The notes: generated by a model not told the origin, from the letters alone. Positions 20,405 to 31,669 are shown, numbered from the stretch's first letter. The stretch: DNA of 64,000 nucleotides from Macrotis lagotis (GCF_037893015.1 NC_133658.1:424543890-424607889); one strand, 5' to 3'. A program made the numbers and translations.

Positions 20405-20810
20405 CAATCTATGTTTAAAAAGAGTAGTGGAGCACCAGAGGCTATGGATTAACAGCAAAATATTTGGGTTTCAGTCCTGGTTCTCATAGTAATCAGTTGC
20501 GTGATCCTAGGCAAATTTTTCTGAGTCTTGATTCCCTCAGGTCTAAAATGGAGGTGAGGTGGGAAGGGGCAACTGGGTGATGAGAGTTATCGAACCCATT
20601 TGCCTCAGTTTCCTCATCTGTAAAATGAGCTAGAGAAGGAAATGGCAAATTACTCTACTTTCATTGCCAAGAAAACCCCAAATGAGATCATGAAAAGTTG
20701 ACTGAATAACAACTGAACAACAACAACAAAAGGGAGATAAAATTTGCCCTCTGCTGAGTGTTGTTATAAGGGAAGTGCTTTGTGAATTTTAAAGTACTAG
20801 ACAATTTTTT
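20405..20810 (+). mobile_element. MIR/THER SINE, sense, interrupted by a Mar1 SINE
   Basis: Left part 'tttgggtttcagtcctggtt' to 'ctaaaatggaggtga'. The right part after 20735 resumes with 'gagtgttgttataagggaag' and 'gctttgtgaattttaaagta'. Confidence 0.7.
20566..20735 (+). mobile_element. Mar1-type CORE-SINE, sense, internally deleted
   Basis: 'gcctcagtttcctcatctgt', 'gagaaggaaatggcaaatta' and tail 'tgaacaacaacaac'. Most of the tRNA-like head is missing. Confidence 0.83.
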
Positions 20811-20963
20811 TTAGGTTTTTATTTTTTTGCAAGGCAAATGGGGTTAAGTGACTTGCCCAAGGCTACATAGCTAGGTAATTAATAAGTGTCTGAGACCAGA
20901 TTTGAACACAAGTACTCCTGACTCCAAGGCCGGTGCTTTATCCACTACACCACCTAGCCGCCC
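20811..20963 (-). mobile_element. young CORE-SINE, antisense
   Basis: 'ggggttaagtgacttgccca', 'gactccaaggccggtgcttt' and 'ccacctagccgcccc'. The flanks share 'caatttttttta' or a close variant. It lies at the end of the MIR/Mar1 nest. Confidence 0.92.
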
Positions 20964-21014
20964 CAATTTTTTTTATAATGGGGAGGACAAATAAGCAAAT
21001 AATGAAGGAAAAAG

Positions 21015-21240
21015 GAAACAAGTATTTGTTGAGTTCCTCCTATGTGCCAATCAGCTTTACATTGATTATCAACCCTGTCATGCAGATGCTATAAGTGACC
21101 CATTTTGCAGCTGAGGAAACTGAGGCAAACAGTGTGATTTTTCCCAGGATACACAGCAAGTAAGTGTCTGAGGCTGGATTTGAATATAGGTCTTCTTGAC
21201 TCCAAGGCCATTATTGTAACTGCTGAGTCACCTCTTTGAT
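21015..21240 (-). mobile_element. Mar1/MIR CORE-SINE, antisense
   Basis: 'cattttgcagctgaggaaac', 'cagcaagtaagtgtctgagg' and 'ggtcttcttgactccaaggc'. Confidence 0.8.
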
Positions 21241-21584
21241 TCTAATAAGGAATAAACTATGTGCAGAGGAGAGTTTTAAGCAGACCTAATGCAAGGAATT
21301 TGAAAAGGGAGAAAGAATTTCTCATTTAAGGTTGGGGTGTGGGGTGTGGAGAGGATTTCAGACAAGACTTCTTGGATAAGGTAACAGTTGAATTTGGCCC
21401 TTGAAAGATCCTCGGAGCAACTAGAAATAGATGTATAGAGAATCCATTCCAGGTAGGGAAGATGCTGTAAATAAAAGCAGGAATTGGAAAAGGTTGAAAA
21501 GAAGTCAGAGATTGTAGTGTTCCAGTTTGACTATATAGAGATATAGGCAGACACAATTATAAGCCATAGCTAACAGACATGTAT
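21241..21584. other. unassigned, possibly decayed antisense L2
   Basis: 'gaatccattccaggtaggga' and purine-rich context resemble antisense L2 words near 38240, but the match is weak. Confidence 0.35.
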
Positions 21585-21705
21585 GTGTGATACACATATA
21601 TTCATATGAATGTAAACACAGATGTATATATAAGCATTCACATCTGTATGTGCACACTGCATATATATATGTATATATGTACTTGTATATGTACATGCAT
21701 ATAGG
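21585..21705 (+). repeat. degenerate (TA/TG/CA) microsatellite
   Basis: Alternating purine-pyrimidine stretches around 'gcatatatatatgtatatat'. Imperfect throughout. Confidence 0.75.
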
Positions 21706-21865
21706 CATTTATCAGTTTTAGATATTCAGATTTTCATATAAGGACTTGTTTAAAGTAGGATTTACCTAAATTTTAGTGACTGATTTTTTATTTCTTCTAG
21801 TATGTCATTTGTAAGCACACATTTTTCTAAACCAGTGATGTCACATTATTGTTTTTTGTTTGCTT

Positions 21866-22015
21866 GTTTTTAGGTTTTTGCAAGGCAATGGGATTAAGTG
21901 GCTTGCCCAAGGCCACACAGCTAGGTAATCATTAAGTGTCTGGAGTCGTATTTAAACTCAGGTACTCCTGACTCCAGAGCCAGTGCATCTATCCACTGTG
22001 CCACCCAGCCACCCC
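21866..22015 (-). mobile_element. young CORE-SINE, antisense
   Basis: 'caaggcaatgggattaagtg', 'tcaggtactcctgactccag' and 'gccacccagccacccc'. The duplication 'tgtcacattattgttttt' (from 21839) recurs as 'tgtcatattagtgtttaa' (from 22016), imperfect. Confidence 0.92.
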
Positions 22016-22034
22016 TGTCATATTAGTGTTTAAC

Positions 22035-22639
22035 AAAAATCTAATTATCACCATCTCAAGTGTAATAGATAATTTGAAGTTTTCCAGTATGTGAAGTTAA
22101 GTGACAGCAAGGTTTAAAATCCTTTCTCCATGGGAGGAGGCAACCCCCCCCCCAAAAAAAAACAACAGAGGTTAGTGGGGCAGGAAATCCATCCTGCAAC
22201 ACAAGTTGGAGACACAATAGAGGAGAAGAATAAATAGATCATGGCTAATATTAAAGAACAAATTTCAAACACTCAATTAAAGGCTCCAATTCAGGCTGTG
22301 GCTTTTCCATGACAAAAACAAATCCTTCAGGTTTCATTATTTGCCCTTTCAGTTGTCAACGGATGTTAGTGATGGAATTTAAGGCAGCAGACAATATATA
22401 CCCTGTAATTCCCATAAGAAATATCGTGAGAAACCCACCTTGGCCAAGGGAAGAAATCTGAATTTACTTCCCCTCCTTCAAGGCTCATTTCTTATTAATC
22501 ACAGCTTAGTAGGCTTTCTTTTGTCTTGCTTTGTTCTCAAGACTTAATCCCCTACATCCCACCCATTTTCTCATCTACCCTCACTTCCTATGATCTTTGT
22601 CCAAGAATTTTATCCAAGAAATGGGGTTAAGGATGGCTG
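22035..22639. other. unassigned stretch with poly(C)/poly(A) junction
   Basis: Nine C followed by nine A near 22145-22162. The rest looks single-copy. Confidence 0.4.
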
Positions 22640-22920
22640 TCCAGCTTAATCTCTATCTGCCTCGGTTTCCTTAACTGGAAAATAAGGATCAAAACAACAC
22701 CTACCTCACAGGTTATTATGAGGATCAAATGACATCACATTTGTTAGTACATTGTCTGGTACATAGTAGATGCTTAAGACTTTATGAGCTGTGTGACCTT
22801 GAACACAGTCAGTTCCCTTTTTCTGAGTCTTAATTTCCTTACCTGTAAAATGGGGATACTTGTATAACCTCACTCCTAGGGTTGTTTAATCATAAAGTGC
22901 TATGGAAATATGAGTTATCT
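22640..22920 (+). mobile_element. two MIR/THER SINEs head to tail, sense
   Basis: First 22640-22775 ('ggttattatgaggatcaaat', 'tggtacatagtagatgctta'). Second 22780-22920 ('gagctgtgtgaccttgaaca', 'cctgtaaaatggggatactt'). Confidence 0.75.
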
Positions 22921-22982
22921 CACACACCACCATCACCACCATTGCCACCACTGCTGCCATTGCCACAAGCATCATCATCACA
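22921..22982 (+). repeat. imperfect (CAC/CAT/TGC) trinucleotide repeat
   Basis: Three-base periodicity of CAC, CAT and GCC. It sits at the 3' end of a SINE and is not part of an open gene. Confidence 0.8.
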
Positions 22983-23124
22983 TTCTGACTAAAAATAATT
23001 TTACTATGACTTATAGCATTTAAAGACTGTGCCATACAATTTAACTCCAAGTCATGTTGAGGGAAGGGAATGACTATGTCTTTTATTTCTTCATATTTTC
23101 TATAGTGTCAAACACTTAGCTGGG

Positions 23125-23360
23125 CACATGAGGCAGGGGATGTATAAAGAAGAGCAGTGTCTTGGGAATCAGAAATGAGAGTTAGTCTCAGCCCTGTCAA
23201 TGAATCTAGGGCAATGATTTGGGGCAGAATTAGTCTCTGCACCCTTTCCTCTGTCAAATAAGGGGTTTGGGAATAAGGGTTGCTGCCAGTTGGGATCATG
23301 CTGTGATTCTCAGATGGCCTTTAGTCTTGACAATTTGTATTCTGTGATTCTAAGGTCTCT
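23125..23360 (+). mobile_element. MIR-like SINE, sense
   Basis: 'gtcttgggaatcagaaatga', 'cctctgtcaaataaggggtt' and 'atgctgtgattctcaga'. Confidence 0.6.
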
Positions 23361-23507
23361 CAAAATTTGTACAGTTTGTATTCAACTAAGTACATCTAAT
23401 TTGTGCTCTCTGGGAAAGTAATAGAAACAATAGTCTCAGCCTTCAAGTAACTCACATTCTACTGTTTTGAGGTCTCTTCTAGATCTAATATTAGAGCCTC
23501 TAATAGA

Positions 23508-23725
23508 GGTAGCTAGGTAACCGTGGATAGAATGCTAGGTCTAGAGTCAGGAAGACTTAAGTTCAAATATAGCCTTAGATTCTTACCAGGTATGTGATCC
23601 CAGGTCAGTTATTTAACTCTGCCTCATAAAATGGAAATAACAGCAGCTACCTTGCAAGGTTGACTTAGCACAGTATCTTTATATGGTAGGTACTACATAA
23701 ATGTTTATTCCCTTCCTAATATTTT
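23508..23725 (+). mobile_element. Mar1/THER hybrid-looking SINE, sense
   Basis: Head 'gaatgctaggtctagagtca' and 'gaagacttaagttcaaatat', then a THER-like 3' 'accttgcaaggttgact' and 'gtactacataaatgtttatt'. Confidence 0.75.
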
Positions 23726-23953
23726 ATAAAATTAATAAAAAAAATGGGAGAATAGAGAAAGAAATAAGGTTTAACTTCAATGCCATGGAGCAAAAAGTTG
23801 GGAAAACATGAGTCTGGGGAAATGTGCCTATAGCCCCCTTTGTGAGAATTTCTTGACTTAAAATTCAGGTTAATGTTTTATTTTCCTTCCATTCATCTGA
23901 AAATAACTGTTCTCCAAAATAAGGACTGGCTCTTCACTTGGTCATCTTATTCA

Positions 23954-24010
23954 TTCCTTCCTCTTTTCCTTTTTTCCTCCCTTCCACCCTCCCTTCCTTT
24001 CTTCCTTCCA
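23954..24010 (+). repeat. short polypyrimidine block
   Basis: Almost pure C/T, with CCTT-like units. Confidence 0.85.
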
Positions 24011-24522
24011 ATATCTAGTACTTACTATAGCAAACCTTCTGGCATACTACCCCTACAACTCAAATTCATATTCACTTTTGAAGTTGAGGTCCCAGGATGG
24101 TGGTGTTAAGGGGAAATGACAACTATTAGAGGTTCCAGGGTATCCTCTGAATCACTATTCCTGAACCTATAACATATGAGCCCCCTCTTTCTGTGAGTCT
24201 TTAATAGCCAATAAGCACAATTAGTTCAAAGTAATGGCATTTGCTAAGATGGAAAAGTCAGAACAGCAGCTATAAAAAACATTTTTCCCACCAATGTGGG
24301 ACTTCCTTATTCCTAGATCTATAATTCCCATGAGAAGGATTGGCACAAATTCATAGAACATTGGTAGTGAAAGATGTTCCCTTTGTAGGGAACATATGTA
24401 GCCCAGATAGCTCACACTTCTAGTCCTGCAGACTAGTGACCTTTTTCTTCTCATTTCCTCACTGTAAGATGCCATGGCTGACTAAAAGGGAGGAGAGGAA
24501 AATTTTCCTTCTCTACTGCTGC
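24011..24522. other. unassigned stretch
   Basis: An 84-codon minus-strand open stretch at 24221-24475 has no recognisable domain. Confidence 0.35.
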
Positions 24523-24695
24523 TGGGCAGTGGATGAATGATGGATCCTGGAGTCAGGAAGGTATGAGTTCAAATTACAGTCACTAACTATTTGACTCTAG
24601 GCAAGTCACTTAACCCTGTTTGCCTCAGTTTCCTCATCTGTAAGATGAATTGGGGAAGGACATGATAATGTGTTTCAATCCTAACAACTCCTCAA
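24523..24695 (+). mobile_element. Mar1-type CORE-SINE, sense, 3' truncated
   Basis: 'ggcagtggatgaatgatgga', 'caagtcacttaaccctgttt' and 'cagtttcctcatctgtaaga'. Confidence 0.83.
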
Positions 24696-24945
24696 GCCCT
24701 TGGTTTTTATTCTTAAATGATAAGAAAGCTAGGTCAATAGTTAAAGCTTTAATCTTCTGGACCAGTTAAATTTCTTGCCTTTTAAGGAAAAACTTGCCTA
24801 TCCTACATGGAGTAGATATTACTCCCATAATACAATTTATGACACTTTTGTTACAGGCCATCAAAACCTTTAGAATGTCTTAAAAGTGTTGACCAGGCAT
24901 ATGAGTGAATTGGAAATCAAGCTATCTGAAAATTAATTTAAGTAA
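24696..24945. other. unassigned stretch
   Basis: Nothing recognised. Confidence 0.35.
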
Positions 24946-25290
24946 CTGAGGACAGTTAAACCTGGAGAAGAGAAGACTGGGAAAGAGGAAATAGTATCAT
25001 TGACTTTAAATAACTATGATGGGAAATGTAGATTAGACTTCCTCACAAAACAGAACTAGGAAAAATGGTGGAAGAGAGAAGACAGATTTGCAGAAAAGCT
25101 TTGTAACAATTAGAGCTTCCCTCACTTGGAATGGGATGCCTCATGAGAGAGTAAATGAATTGCTCCCCATGGGAGGGTTTTCAAACAGGTGCTAGCTAAT
25201 TACTTGTTAGGCATGTTGTAGATTAGATTCCTGCCCAGGCCCTGGTTAGACTCTGAGGTCCTTTTAGACTCCGTGGTTCTCAAATTTCTG
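24946..25290 (+). mobile_element. CR1/L3 LINE 3' end, sense
   Basis: 'cctggagaagagaagactgg', 'aacaattagagcttccctca', 'ttggaatgggatgcctcatg' and 'gactctgaggtccttttaga' follow the CR1/L3 3' order. The stop-rich sequence has no surviving frame. Confidence 0.83.
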
Positions 25291-25983
25291 TGAATTTCTT
25301 CATTTTACAGAAGGGAAAGCTCCAGTCCAGATGGTCAAAGTAATTTTCTTAAGTTACACAGCTGATTCATGATTTTGTTATTTTGTTTTTCACTTTACTG
25401 TTCTGCCTTTTAAATAATTTTACCTACAATCTTATCTGCAATCTATAATTACTGCTATGCTTTTTTTCTGTCTCTGAGAAATCCCCATTTCTCTAACCTG
25501 CTCCTTGACCCAAAGTCCCTTCCTTGGGAATGAATAATGTTCCTTTGTCACCTATTTAGGCTTGGGGTCAGGGACTGGGCAGTCTTGGTGAAAAGGAAGA
25601 CAAAGTGATGCTTTCTCTAACAACAGGATTGCTTTGAAATGTTTCCCTATTGAAACAAATGAGGTGAGATTCCTAAAGACATGTTTAAATTAGGCTGAGA
25701 GGTCTCTAAACAGTTTGCTCTAGGGAGACAGAGACAAATTGCTATCTTTCTCCAAGTGTGAGGCCCAGAGAAACAAAATGTTCACTCACAACTTTTTGTC
25801 GGGGGTTTTAATCTGCCTTAGTTCTACTCAGCCCCTATATTTCAGTCACAGACTCTCAGTCCCCTCTCTAGAGTCAGGTGACATGAAGTGTGGTTCCCAG
25901 GCAGTGAAAAGTAAGGGAAAAGGGCACCCTAATGGGAAAAAATTTATTATAGAAAAAGTTGACTAAACAAATCATTAATAATA
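25291..25983. other. unassigned stretch; MIR-like scrap at 25290-25365
   Basis: A 75-codon open frame at 25739-25966 has no recognisable domain. The rest looks unique. Confidence 0.4.
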
Positions 25984-26366
25984 AAGCCCCTTCCAGCTCT
26001 GACATTCCACGTTCTATGATTCTAAGACCCATCCAGCTGAGACATTCTGTGTTCTAAGATTCTAAGGAGCCTTCCAGCTGTGACATTGTGTCTATAATTC
26101 TAAAACCCTTTCCAGCTGTGACATTGTGTCTATAATTCTAAGGCCCTTCCAGCTGTAACACTGTGTTCTATTATTCTAAGGCCTCTTCTAGCTGTGACAT
26201 TGTGTTCTATTATTCTAAAACCTGTTCTAGCTGTGACATTGTGTTCTAATATTCGAAGGTCCCTTTCAGTTGTGACATTCAGTGTTCTATAATTCTAAGA
26301 ACTTTCCAATAGTGATATTCTGTGTTTTATAATTCGAAGACTACTTCCAGCTTTGATATTGTGTTA
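25984..26366 (+). repeat. minisatellite, about 9.7 units of 37-42 nt
   Basis: Each unit follows the pattern 'cttccagctgtgacattgtg' then 'ttctataattctaagg'. The unit resembles the very 3' end of CR1/L3 and MIR elements ('ccttccagctctgacattct' then 'atgattcta'). Units differ from one another by several changes, so the array is not recent. No spacers or partial inverted repeats are present, so it is not a CRISPR. Confidence 0.93.
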
Positions 26367-26576
26367 GCCACTGTTGGGGCAAGTAGCCAAGGTGATCTTT
26401 ACAGAATTAGCTGAAAAATATGCCCCCAGAATTGATTTATCAGATAGGTTTAGCTAAGATCAATTATTTAAAAGCTTAGGAAAGGCTACTGAATACATAG
26501 GTCTCAGTTTTGTAAAATTTTATGAGGAGTTACTCATATTAGTTGTAAGTGGGAGCATTTAAAAGAAAATGAGAAC

Positions 26577-26665
26577 TAGAGAGAGACAGACAGAGAGAGA
26601 TAGACAGAGATAAGAGAGGTAGGCAGGCAGGCAGAGACAGAGAAAGGGAAAAAGGAAAAGAAAAA
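26577..26665 (+). repeat. purine-rich (GACA/GAGA/GGCA) block
   Basis: Mostly A and G on the plus strand with 'aggcaggcaggcag' inside. Confidence 0.85.
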
Positions 26666-27334
26666 ATCATTTAAGCTCTACAAATGAGGCTGGATTGATT
26701 TTTTGATGTTTTCAAAGAAATCAACAAGAATAGAGATTGTTGACATAATTATTACCAAAAATAGGTATGGGGGTTCTGAATTGTTTGCTTGATCAAGATA
26801 TGGCATGGGGCCAGTAATTTGTGATTTGTTCTCCTCTCTCCTTCTGGGTACAAGATATTGAATCCTTTGGGCTAAGGACCTAGGCTGAGATTGTAGTAAA
26901 GGGCAAGAGCCTAAGGCCTCTCTGCCCATGGTTCTTCCTGGGTTAGACATAAGTTGGGGAATAGTGGGAGACACATCAGACAATGTAGTGATGTGTAAAT
27001 TAACTGAGACAAGGTAAAGCAAATTGTTTGATTTGTACAATAAACTTTACAACTTTTTAGAGTTTTGAAAAACTTAATATATATCATTCTTTTACTATGA
27101 GCACTTGCTACAGGATATGGCATTAAGTTCACAAGATTTTGACTCATATTTTTTATTTCTTCATCTTGAAAATACTCATCATAAATATTAAATTTACCTT
27201 TAACAAACAGTCCATTTTCTTAAGATTAACCTTGATTATAGCCCATAGGTTTTCAGTGTGGTTTAAATTTTGTGAGTTTCTGGATCACTGATTCACATTT
27301 ATCTCTCCATTACTTTTCACTTGTTTTTTCAATT
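26666..27334. other. unassigned; holds a 120-codon orphan open frame on the minus strand
   Basis: The open stretch 26678-27040 on the minus strand overlaps a second minus-strand frame (26911-27147). The predicted 120 residues include a Pro/Arg/Gln-rich middle and a hydrophobic end (LFLVIIMSTISILV). I recognise no family. It could be chance, or a decayed retroviral or host fragment. Confidence 0.35.
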
Positions 27335-27573
27335 GTGTGCAAATTTCTGGGGCTTCATTTGGAGTTTTCTTGGCAAAGATACTGGAGTGGTTTGCCATTT
27401 CCTTCTCCAGAAAATTTTACTGATGAAGAAATTGAGTCAAACAGATTTAAATGACTTTTCCAATGTCACATGGCTAGTAAATGTCTGAGGTCAGATTTCA
27501 ACTCAGAAAGATGAATCTTCCTAGCTCCAGGCCCAGTTCTCTATCCACTGTACCACTTAACTGTCCAACTTCA
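27335..27573 (-). mobile_element. Mar1-type CORE-SINE, antisense
   Basis: 'ggagttttcttggcaaagat', 'actggagtggtttgccattt', 'ccttctccagaaaattttac' and head 'ctctatccactgtaccactt'. Confidence 0.88.
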
Positions 27574-27844
27574 AGACTAAATTTTGCAAAAGTTTGCTAT
27601 ATGTGGGATGGTATAAGGTCATATTGCAGTATTCCATCTTCATTTGGGAATTTCTGTAATTATTTTTACTTCCAGGTCTTTTTATACACTTATTAGATTT
27701 CATCTTCTCTCAACTGCATTAACACTTCCAAGCTCACTGAAAGAAAAAATATGCCCCAAACATTCACAGGAGTGGACAGAGGTTTTTCAGTCCAAGGAAG
27801 ATCTTAAAGGCTCACTGGGACTTCTTCTGATGGTGATTTAGCAT
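27574..27844. other. unassigned stretch
   Basis: Nothing recognised. Confidence 0.35.
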
Positions 27845-28240
27845 AAACAAAATGAGACAAGATGAAGGAGTTCATGGATAGGCAGCAAACTGTTAGGAAA
27901 AAATTTAAGGATTTCAGAGGACTAGAAACTCAAAACAAGTAGCAGTGTTATGTGGCAGAATAAAAAAACCCAATACAATTTTGGACCACTTTGAGTAGCA
28001 TTGCTGTCAAATATAAGGAGATTATATTCCCTTTGTACTCTGCCTTTGTACTCAGATGAAGAATTATGCTCAGTTCTAGATAGCATAGTAAGACATTGAT
28101 AAGCTGGAGAGGTGTCAGAGAAGAGTAAAAACCAGAATGGTAAGTCATGTCATGTCATGATCAAGCAAAGGAACTAGGGATGTTTGGCCTGGAAAAAAGA
28201 TCACAGGTAGGAAGAGTATTTTATCCTTTCAGGTTTGTTA
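27845..28240 (+). mobile_element. CR1/L3 LINE fragment, sense
   Basis: 'ttatgctcagttctagatag', 'gacattgataagctggagag', 'aaaaaccagaatggtaagtc' and 'tttggcctggaaaa' follow the ORF end of CR1/L3. It ends where the fragment at 24946 begins, so the two cover neighbouring parts of the family. Confidence 0.8.
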
Positions 28241-28249
28241 ATTGGATTT

Positions 28250-28350
28250 AATCATATTGGTCCCTGCCTCAGAGAGGTATAATACCTTGGTCAAAGTCAT
28301 GGTTGGGACTTGAACTCAGATCTCCTGATTTCAAATCCAGTATTCTTTGG
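28250..28350 (-). mobile_element. MIR fragment, antisense
   Basis: 'gggacttgaactcagatctc' and 'ctgatttcaaatccagtatt'. Confidence 0.6.
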
Positions 28351-28479
28351 GGTTTGAGCTCATTGATATATTTCCAAATATGATTCATACAGTACTGGTT
28401 TTCAAGTGCTAGTTTCTGGGATTAGACCCGGCTCAGCTTTTGTCTGTTTCCCGGACCTCAACTGTAATTTCTTAGTCAA

Positions 28480-29107
28480 GTTAACAAACATTTATTAAAT
28501 GCCTGCTACATGCTAGATCTGAGGATACAAAGATTTCATTACAGCCCCTGCTTGGAAGGGGAAGACAACTCATAAACAATCATATACAAACAAGATATCT
28601 CTGGAAATAATTCTCAACTTAATTGATTAACTTTATGAATTTTCTTAATCACTCATTATCAGTAAGGAATATTGGGCAAGGCTTTTCCTAGAAGGTAGAA
28701 TTTTAGCTAAGACTTGAAAGAATCCAGGGAATTAAATAGAGAAAGAGGAAATAGAAAAGAATTCTAAGTTTGGGAGACAGTTGCTGAAAATGCCTAAGTT
28801 GAGAGAGGGAGTGTTTTTATGTAAGGATCAACAAAGAGGTCAGTCACTCAATTATACAATTATAGAGAGGAATCAAGAGTAAGAAAACTAGAAAAGTAGG
28901 AGGAGAATAGGGACTTAAAAGTCAAATAGAGTATTATATGTTTGATACTGATGGTAATATGGAACCAACATAAATTAAATGGGGGAATGGGGCAGAGGGG
29001 AGAATGTACAGACTCACTTTAGGGAAGATCATTGAGATAGTTAAATAGAGAATGTATTAGAGAACAGAAAGAATTAAGACAGGGAGACCAAGCAGAAGGT
29101 TTCTGTA

Positions 29108-29139
<32 letters not shown>

Positions 29140-30640
29140 AAATGAATTGAGGATATGATGACAGTGAATAAGAAGATAAGAGATCATAGTCAAGAGATTT
29201 TGCAAAAGCAGAATTGGCAGAATTTGGCAATAGTTTGTATATGAGCAATGTAACATATTGAAGAATTGAAGATAACAGATAAGTTGTGAACCTGGTTGCC
29301 TGAGAAGATTGTGGTGCCATTGATAGAGAAAGGAAAGTTAGGAAGGGGAAAATTTGGAGGAAAATATGATGAATTAAGTTTTGGATATGTTGAATTAAAG
29401 ATGTCTAAAGGACATCTGGTTCAAGATGACTAGTAGCAGATAGAGATACCAGAGTGGGGTCAGGACAGAAGTTAGGGCTCTATAAAGAGATTTTAGAATC
29501 ATCTGCATAGACATGATAATTAAATCCATGGTTGCCAATGAGATCACCAAATACATCAGTAAGAGAAGAGAGTCTAGATCAAAGCTTTGGGGAATTCCCC
29601 TGCTTAATAGGAATGATCTGGATGAAGATTCAGCACAGGAGACTGCAGAATGGTCAGAAAGATAGGAAGAGAACCAAGATAGAGTAGTGTCATGAAAACC
29701 TAAAGGACTGAATATCAGGAAGGAAAAAGTGAATTTATAGTGTCAAATGCTGCAGAGATGTCAAGAAGGATAAGGACTAAGAAAAGACCATTGAATTCTG
29801 TTGTCACTTTGAAGAGGAGAATTTCAGTTAAATAATAAGAATGGAAGGTAGATTGTAGAGAATTTTAAGAAGAGTGAGTGGAAAGGAAGTAGAGGCACTA
29901 ACCATAGATGGTCTTCTTAAGGAGTTTATCCACAAAAGGGAGGAAAGACCTTAAAGATGAAAGCTTGCAGGGATGGATGGATCAAGTGAGGGTTTTTGTG
30001 GATTGAGGAGATACAGGAGTATTTTTACTTATTAGGAAAGCATCTGGTAAATAGGGAGAGATGGAAAATTAGTAAGAGAGTAAGATGATGGAGGAGTCAG
30101 TCTTTGGGAGAAAATGGGATGGAATGGGATCTCTTGTGAATGTAGAGGGATTTGCATTGACAAGGAGAAGTATCCCCTTTTTATTTGAAACAGAAGTGAA
30201 GGAGGAGATAGTGGCAGAAGGTGTATGAGTACCATGAGATAAACATGAGGGAAGGAGGGAAGCCTCAGTCAATAATCTTAATTTTTTAAAGTAAAATGAT
30301 ATAATGGGGAGCAATGGAAAGTTTGAGATGAGATGAAAAGAAAACTTTGGAAAAGTTTTGGTTAGTGGGAAATTTTGTGATTTTTCCCAATGGCACATGT
30401 GGGAACAAAAGCAATGTGAGTAGGAGTGATCCAAGACAGGCTTGGCAGAGCACAATCAGTAACATGATTAAGGAGCAAAGGAACTCAAGAAAAGAAGATA
30501 GTGTAGAATTGACTTGGTCCACTAAGAGGTAAATATAAGGAAGGAAGGAGAATTTCTAGTGCAGAAGTGAGGGAGAGTACCGAGGGGTTAAAGGAGTGGT
30601 GGTCATTGTTCTCAGTACTTTACTGGAAATTCCAGTGGTG
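28480..30640 (-). mobile_element. L2-clade LINE, RT domain to 3' end, antisense, about 2.2 kb
   Basis: The left edge 'aacaaacatttattaaatgc' is the L2 3' terminus read backwards. Reading the minus strand leftward from 30640, 30069-30455 is open and carries DPIPSHFLPK, an L2 ORF2 word. The block at 29742-29762 reads DISAAFD, the RT motif that precedes the catalytic Y-A-D-D region. 29560-29640 matches the segment just after it. Many stops and frameshifts make it inactive. It is the longest repeat in the window. A (GAT)n expansion has grown inside it. Confidence 0.87.
29108..29140 (+). repeat. (GAT)n microsatellite
   Basis: Eleven near-perfect units inside the L2 copy. They give false poly-His or poly-Ile frames on the minus strand. 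Confidence 0.95.
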
Positions 30641-31123
30641 GGCGCTGGGTCTCATACCCTTTTCTTACCTTATCTTTACTGCTATTGATTTCTTCCAAGT
30701 GAGGATTGTCATTGAATGAAGATGAATTTGAACATTTGGGTGAAGGATGAAAGACAGATGTAAAATCAATTGATGTCTAGGTAAAAATATTTAACCCTCT
30801 ATGGGGAAGATTTTATCAGGATCACTTGCAAACCTCTCTGACTCACCAAATTCTTCCCCCCAACTTTAATTAATTTCAAAGCAGACATGGTCTTTTATAC
30901 TATAGTAAAAGCCCAAGTTTAGAATAGACTTCGATAAGGGATAATTCATAGGAATTTGAAATAGCTACTTTTTCTTTAATTTTTGTTTTGTTCTGTTTTG
31001 GTTTTTTTATTTGTTTTGTCTACTGGTCCTCTTTTAACCTCTATAGGAGGATTGCTTTGGAATTTGGGAAGTCATCTCTAAGAGTTTCTGTGGTTAAAAA
31101 AAAAAATCTCTATTTCCCTTTTT
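30641..31123. other. unassigned stretch, A/T-run rich at its right end
   Basis: Nothing recognised beyond T-rich and A runs after 30970. Confidence 0.35.
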
Positions 31124-31186
31124 CCCTTCCTTCCTTCCTTCCTTCCTTCCTTCCTTCCTTCCTCCTTCCTTCTTCCTTCTTTCCTG
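31124..31186 (+). repeat. (CCTT)n microsatellite
   Basis: About nine perfect CCTT units, then imperfect ones. Confidence 0.95.
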
Positions 31187-31435
31187 AAGCCAACCTAGAT
31201 AAGAAACTCTACATGTTCATATATATAGTTTGATATTTGAACTACTGACTCATGATAAATCCACACCAGACTGATACTTGAAGCCTTTTTTGCTTGATGG
31301 AATATACCAGAGGTTATTCTCTGCATTTGGTGGAGTTTTTGAATTGCACGAGTACTTCCACTACATGATAAAGCATATGGTAGAACTCCAGTGTAGCAAA
31401 TACATTCACATTTAGGTGTCAATGGTCAGTAATGG
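31187..31435. other. unassigned stretch
   Basis: A 75-codon minus-strand open stretch lies across it without a known domain. Confidence 0.35.
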
Positions 31436-31632
31436 AGGTAGCATAGAATAACTGCACCCAAAACTTAGAAGAGAACTAGGTTTGAATCCCAAATCTAACA
31501 CTCATTAGTCTAATGACTCTGGGCTTCAGTTTTCTCATTTGTATAATGGAGATGATAATTCAATTCCTACTTCACAAGGCTTTGAAGAAAGTGCTTTGTG
31601 TGCCTTAGATCAATATAGAAATATGAGCTGAT
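31436..31632 (+). mobile_element. THER/MIR SINE, sense
   Basis: 'aggtttgaatcccaaatcta', 'tcagttttctcatttgtata' and 'gaagaaagtgctttgtgtgc'. Confidence 0.75.
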
Positions 31633-31669
31633 AAATGATTGAGTGCAGAATGGGAAAGATATTTAGTCT

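Noticed and set aside
25984..26366. Regular repeats resembling a CRISPR array
   Set aside because: Units are directly adjacent without unique spacers, diverge from each other, and the context is a vertebrate genome.
29057..29320. Poly-His frame on the minus strand
   Set aside because: It is produced by the (GAT)n microsatellite in an L2 copy.
30069..30455. 128-codon minus-strand frame as a host gene
   Set aside because: It carries an L2 ORF2 word and lies within the 2.2-kb L2 copy.
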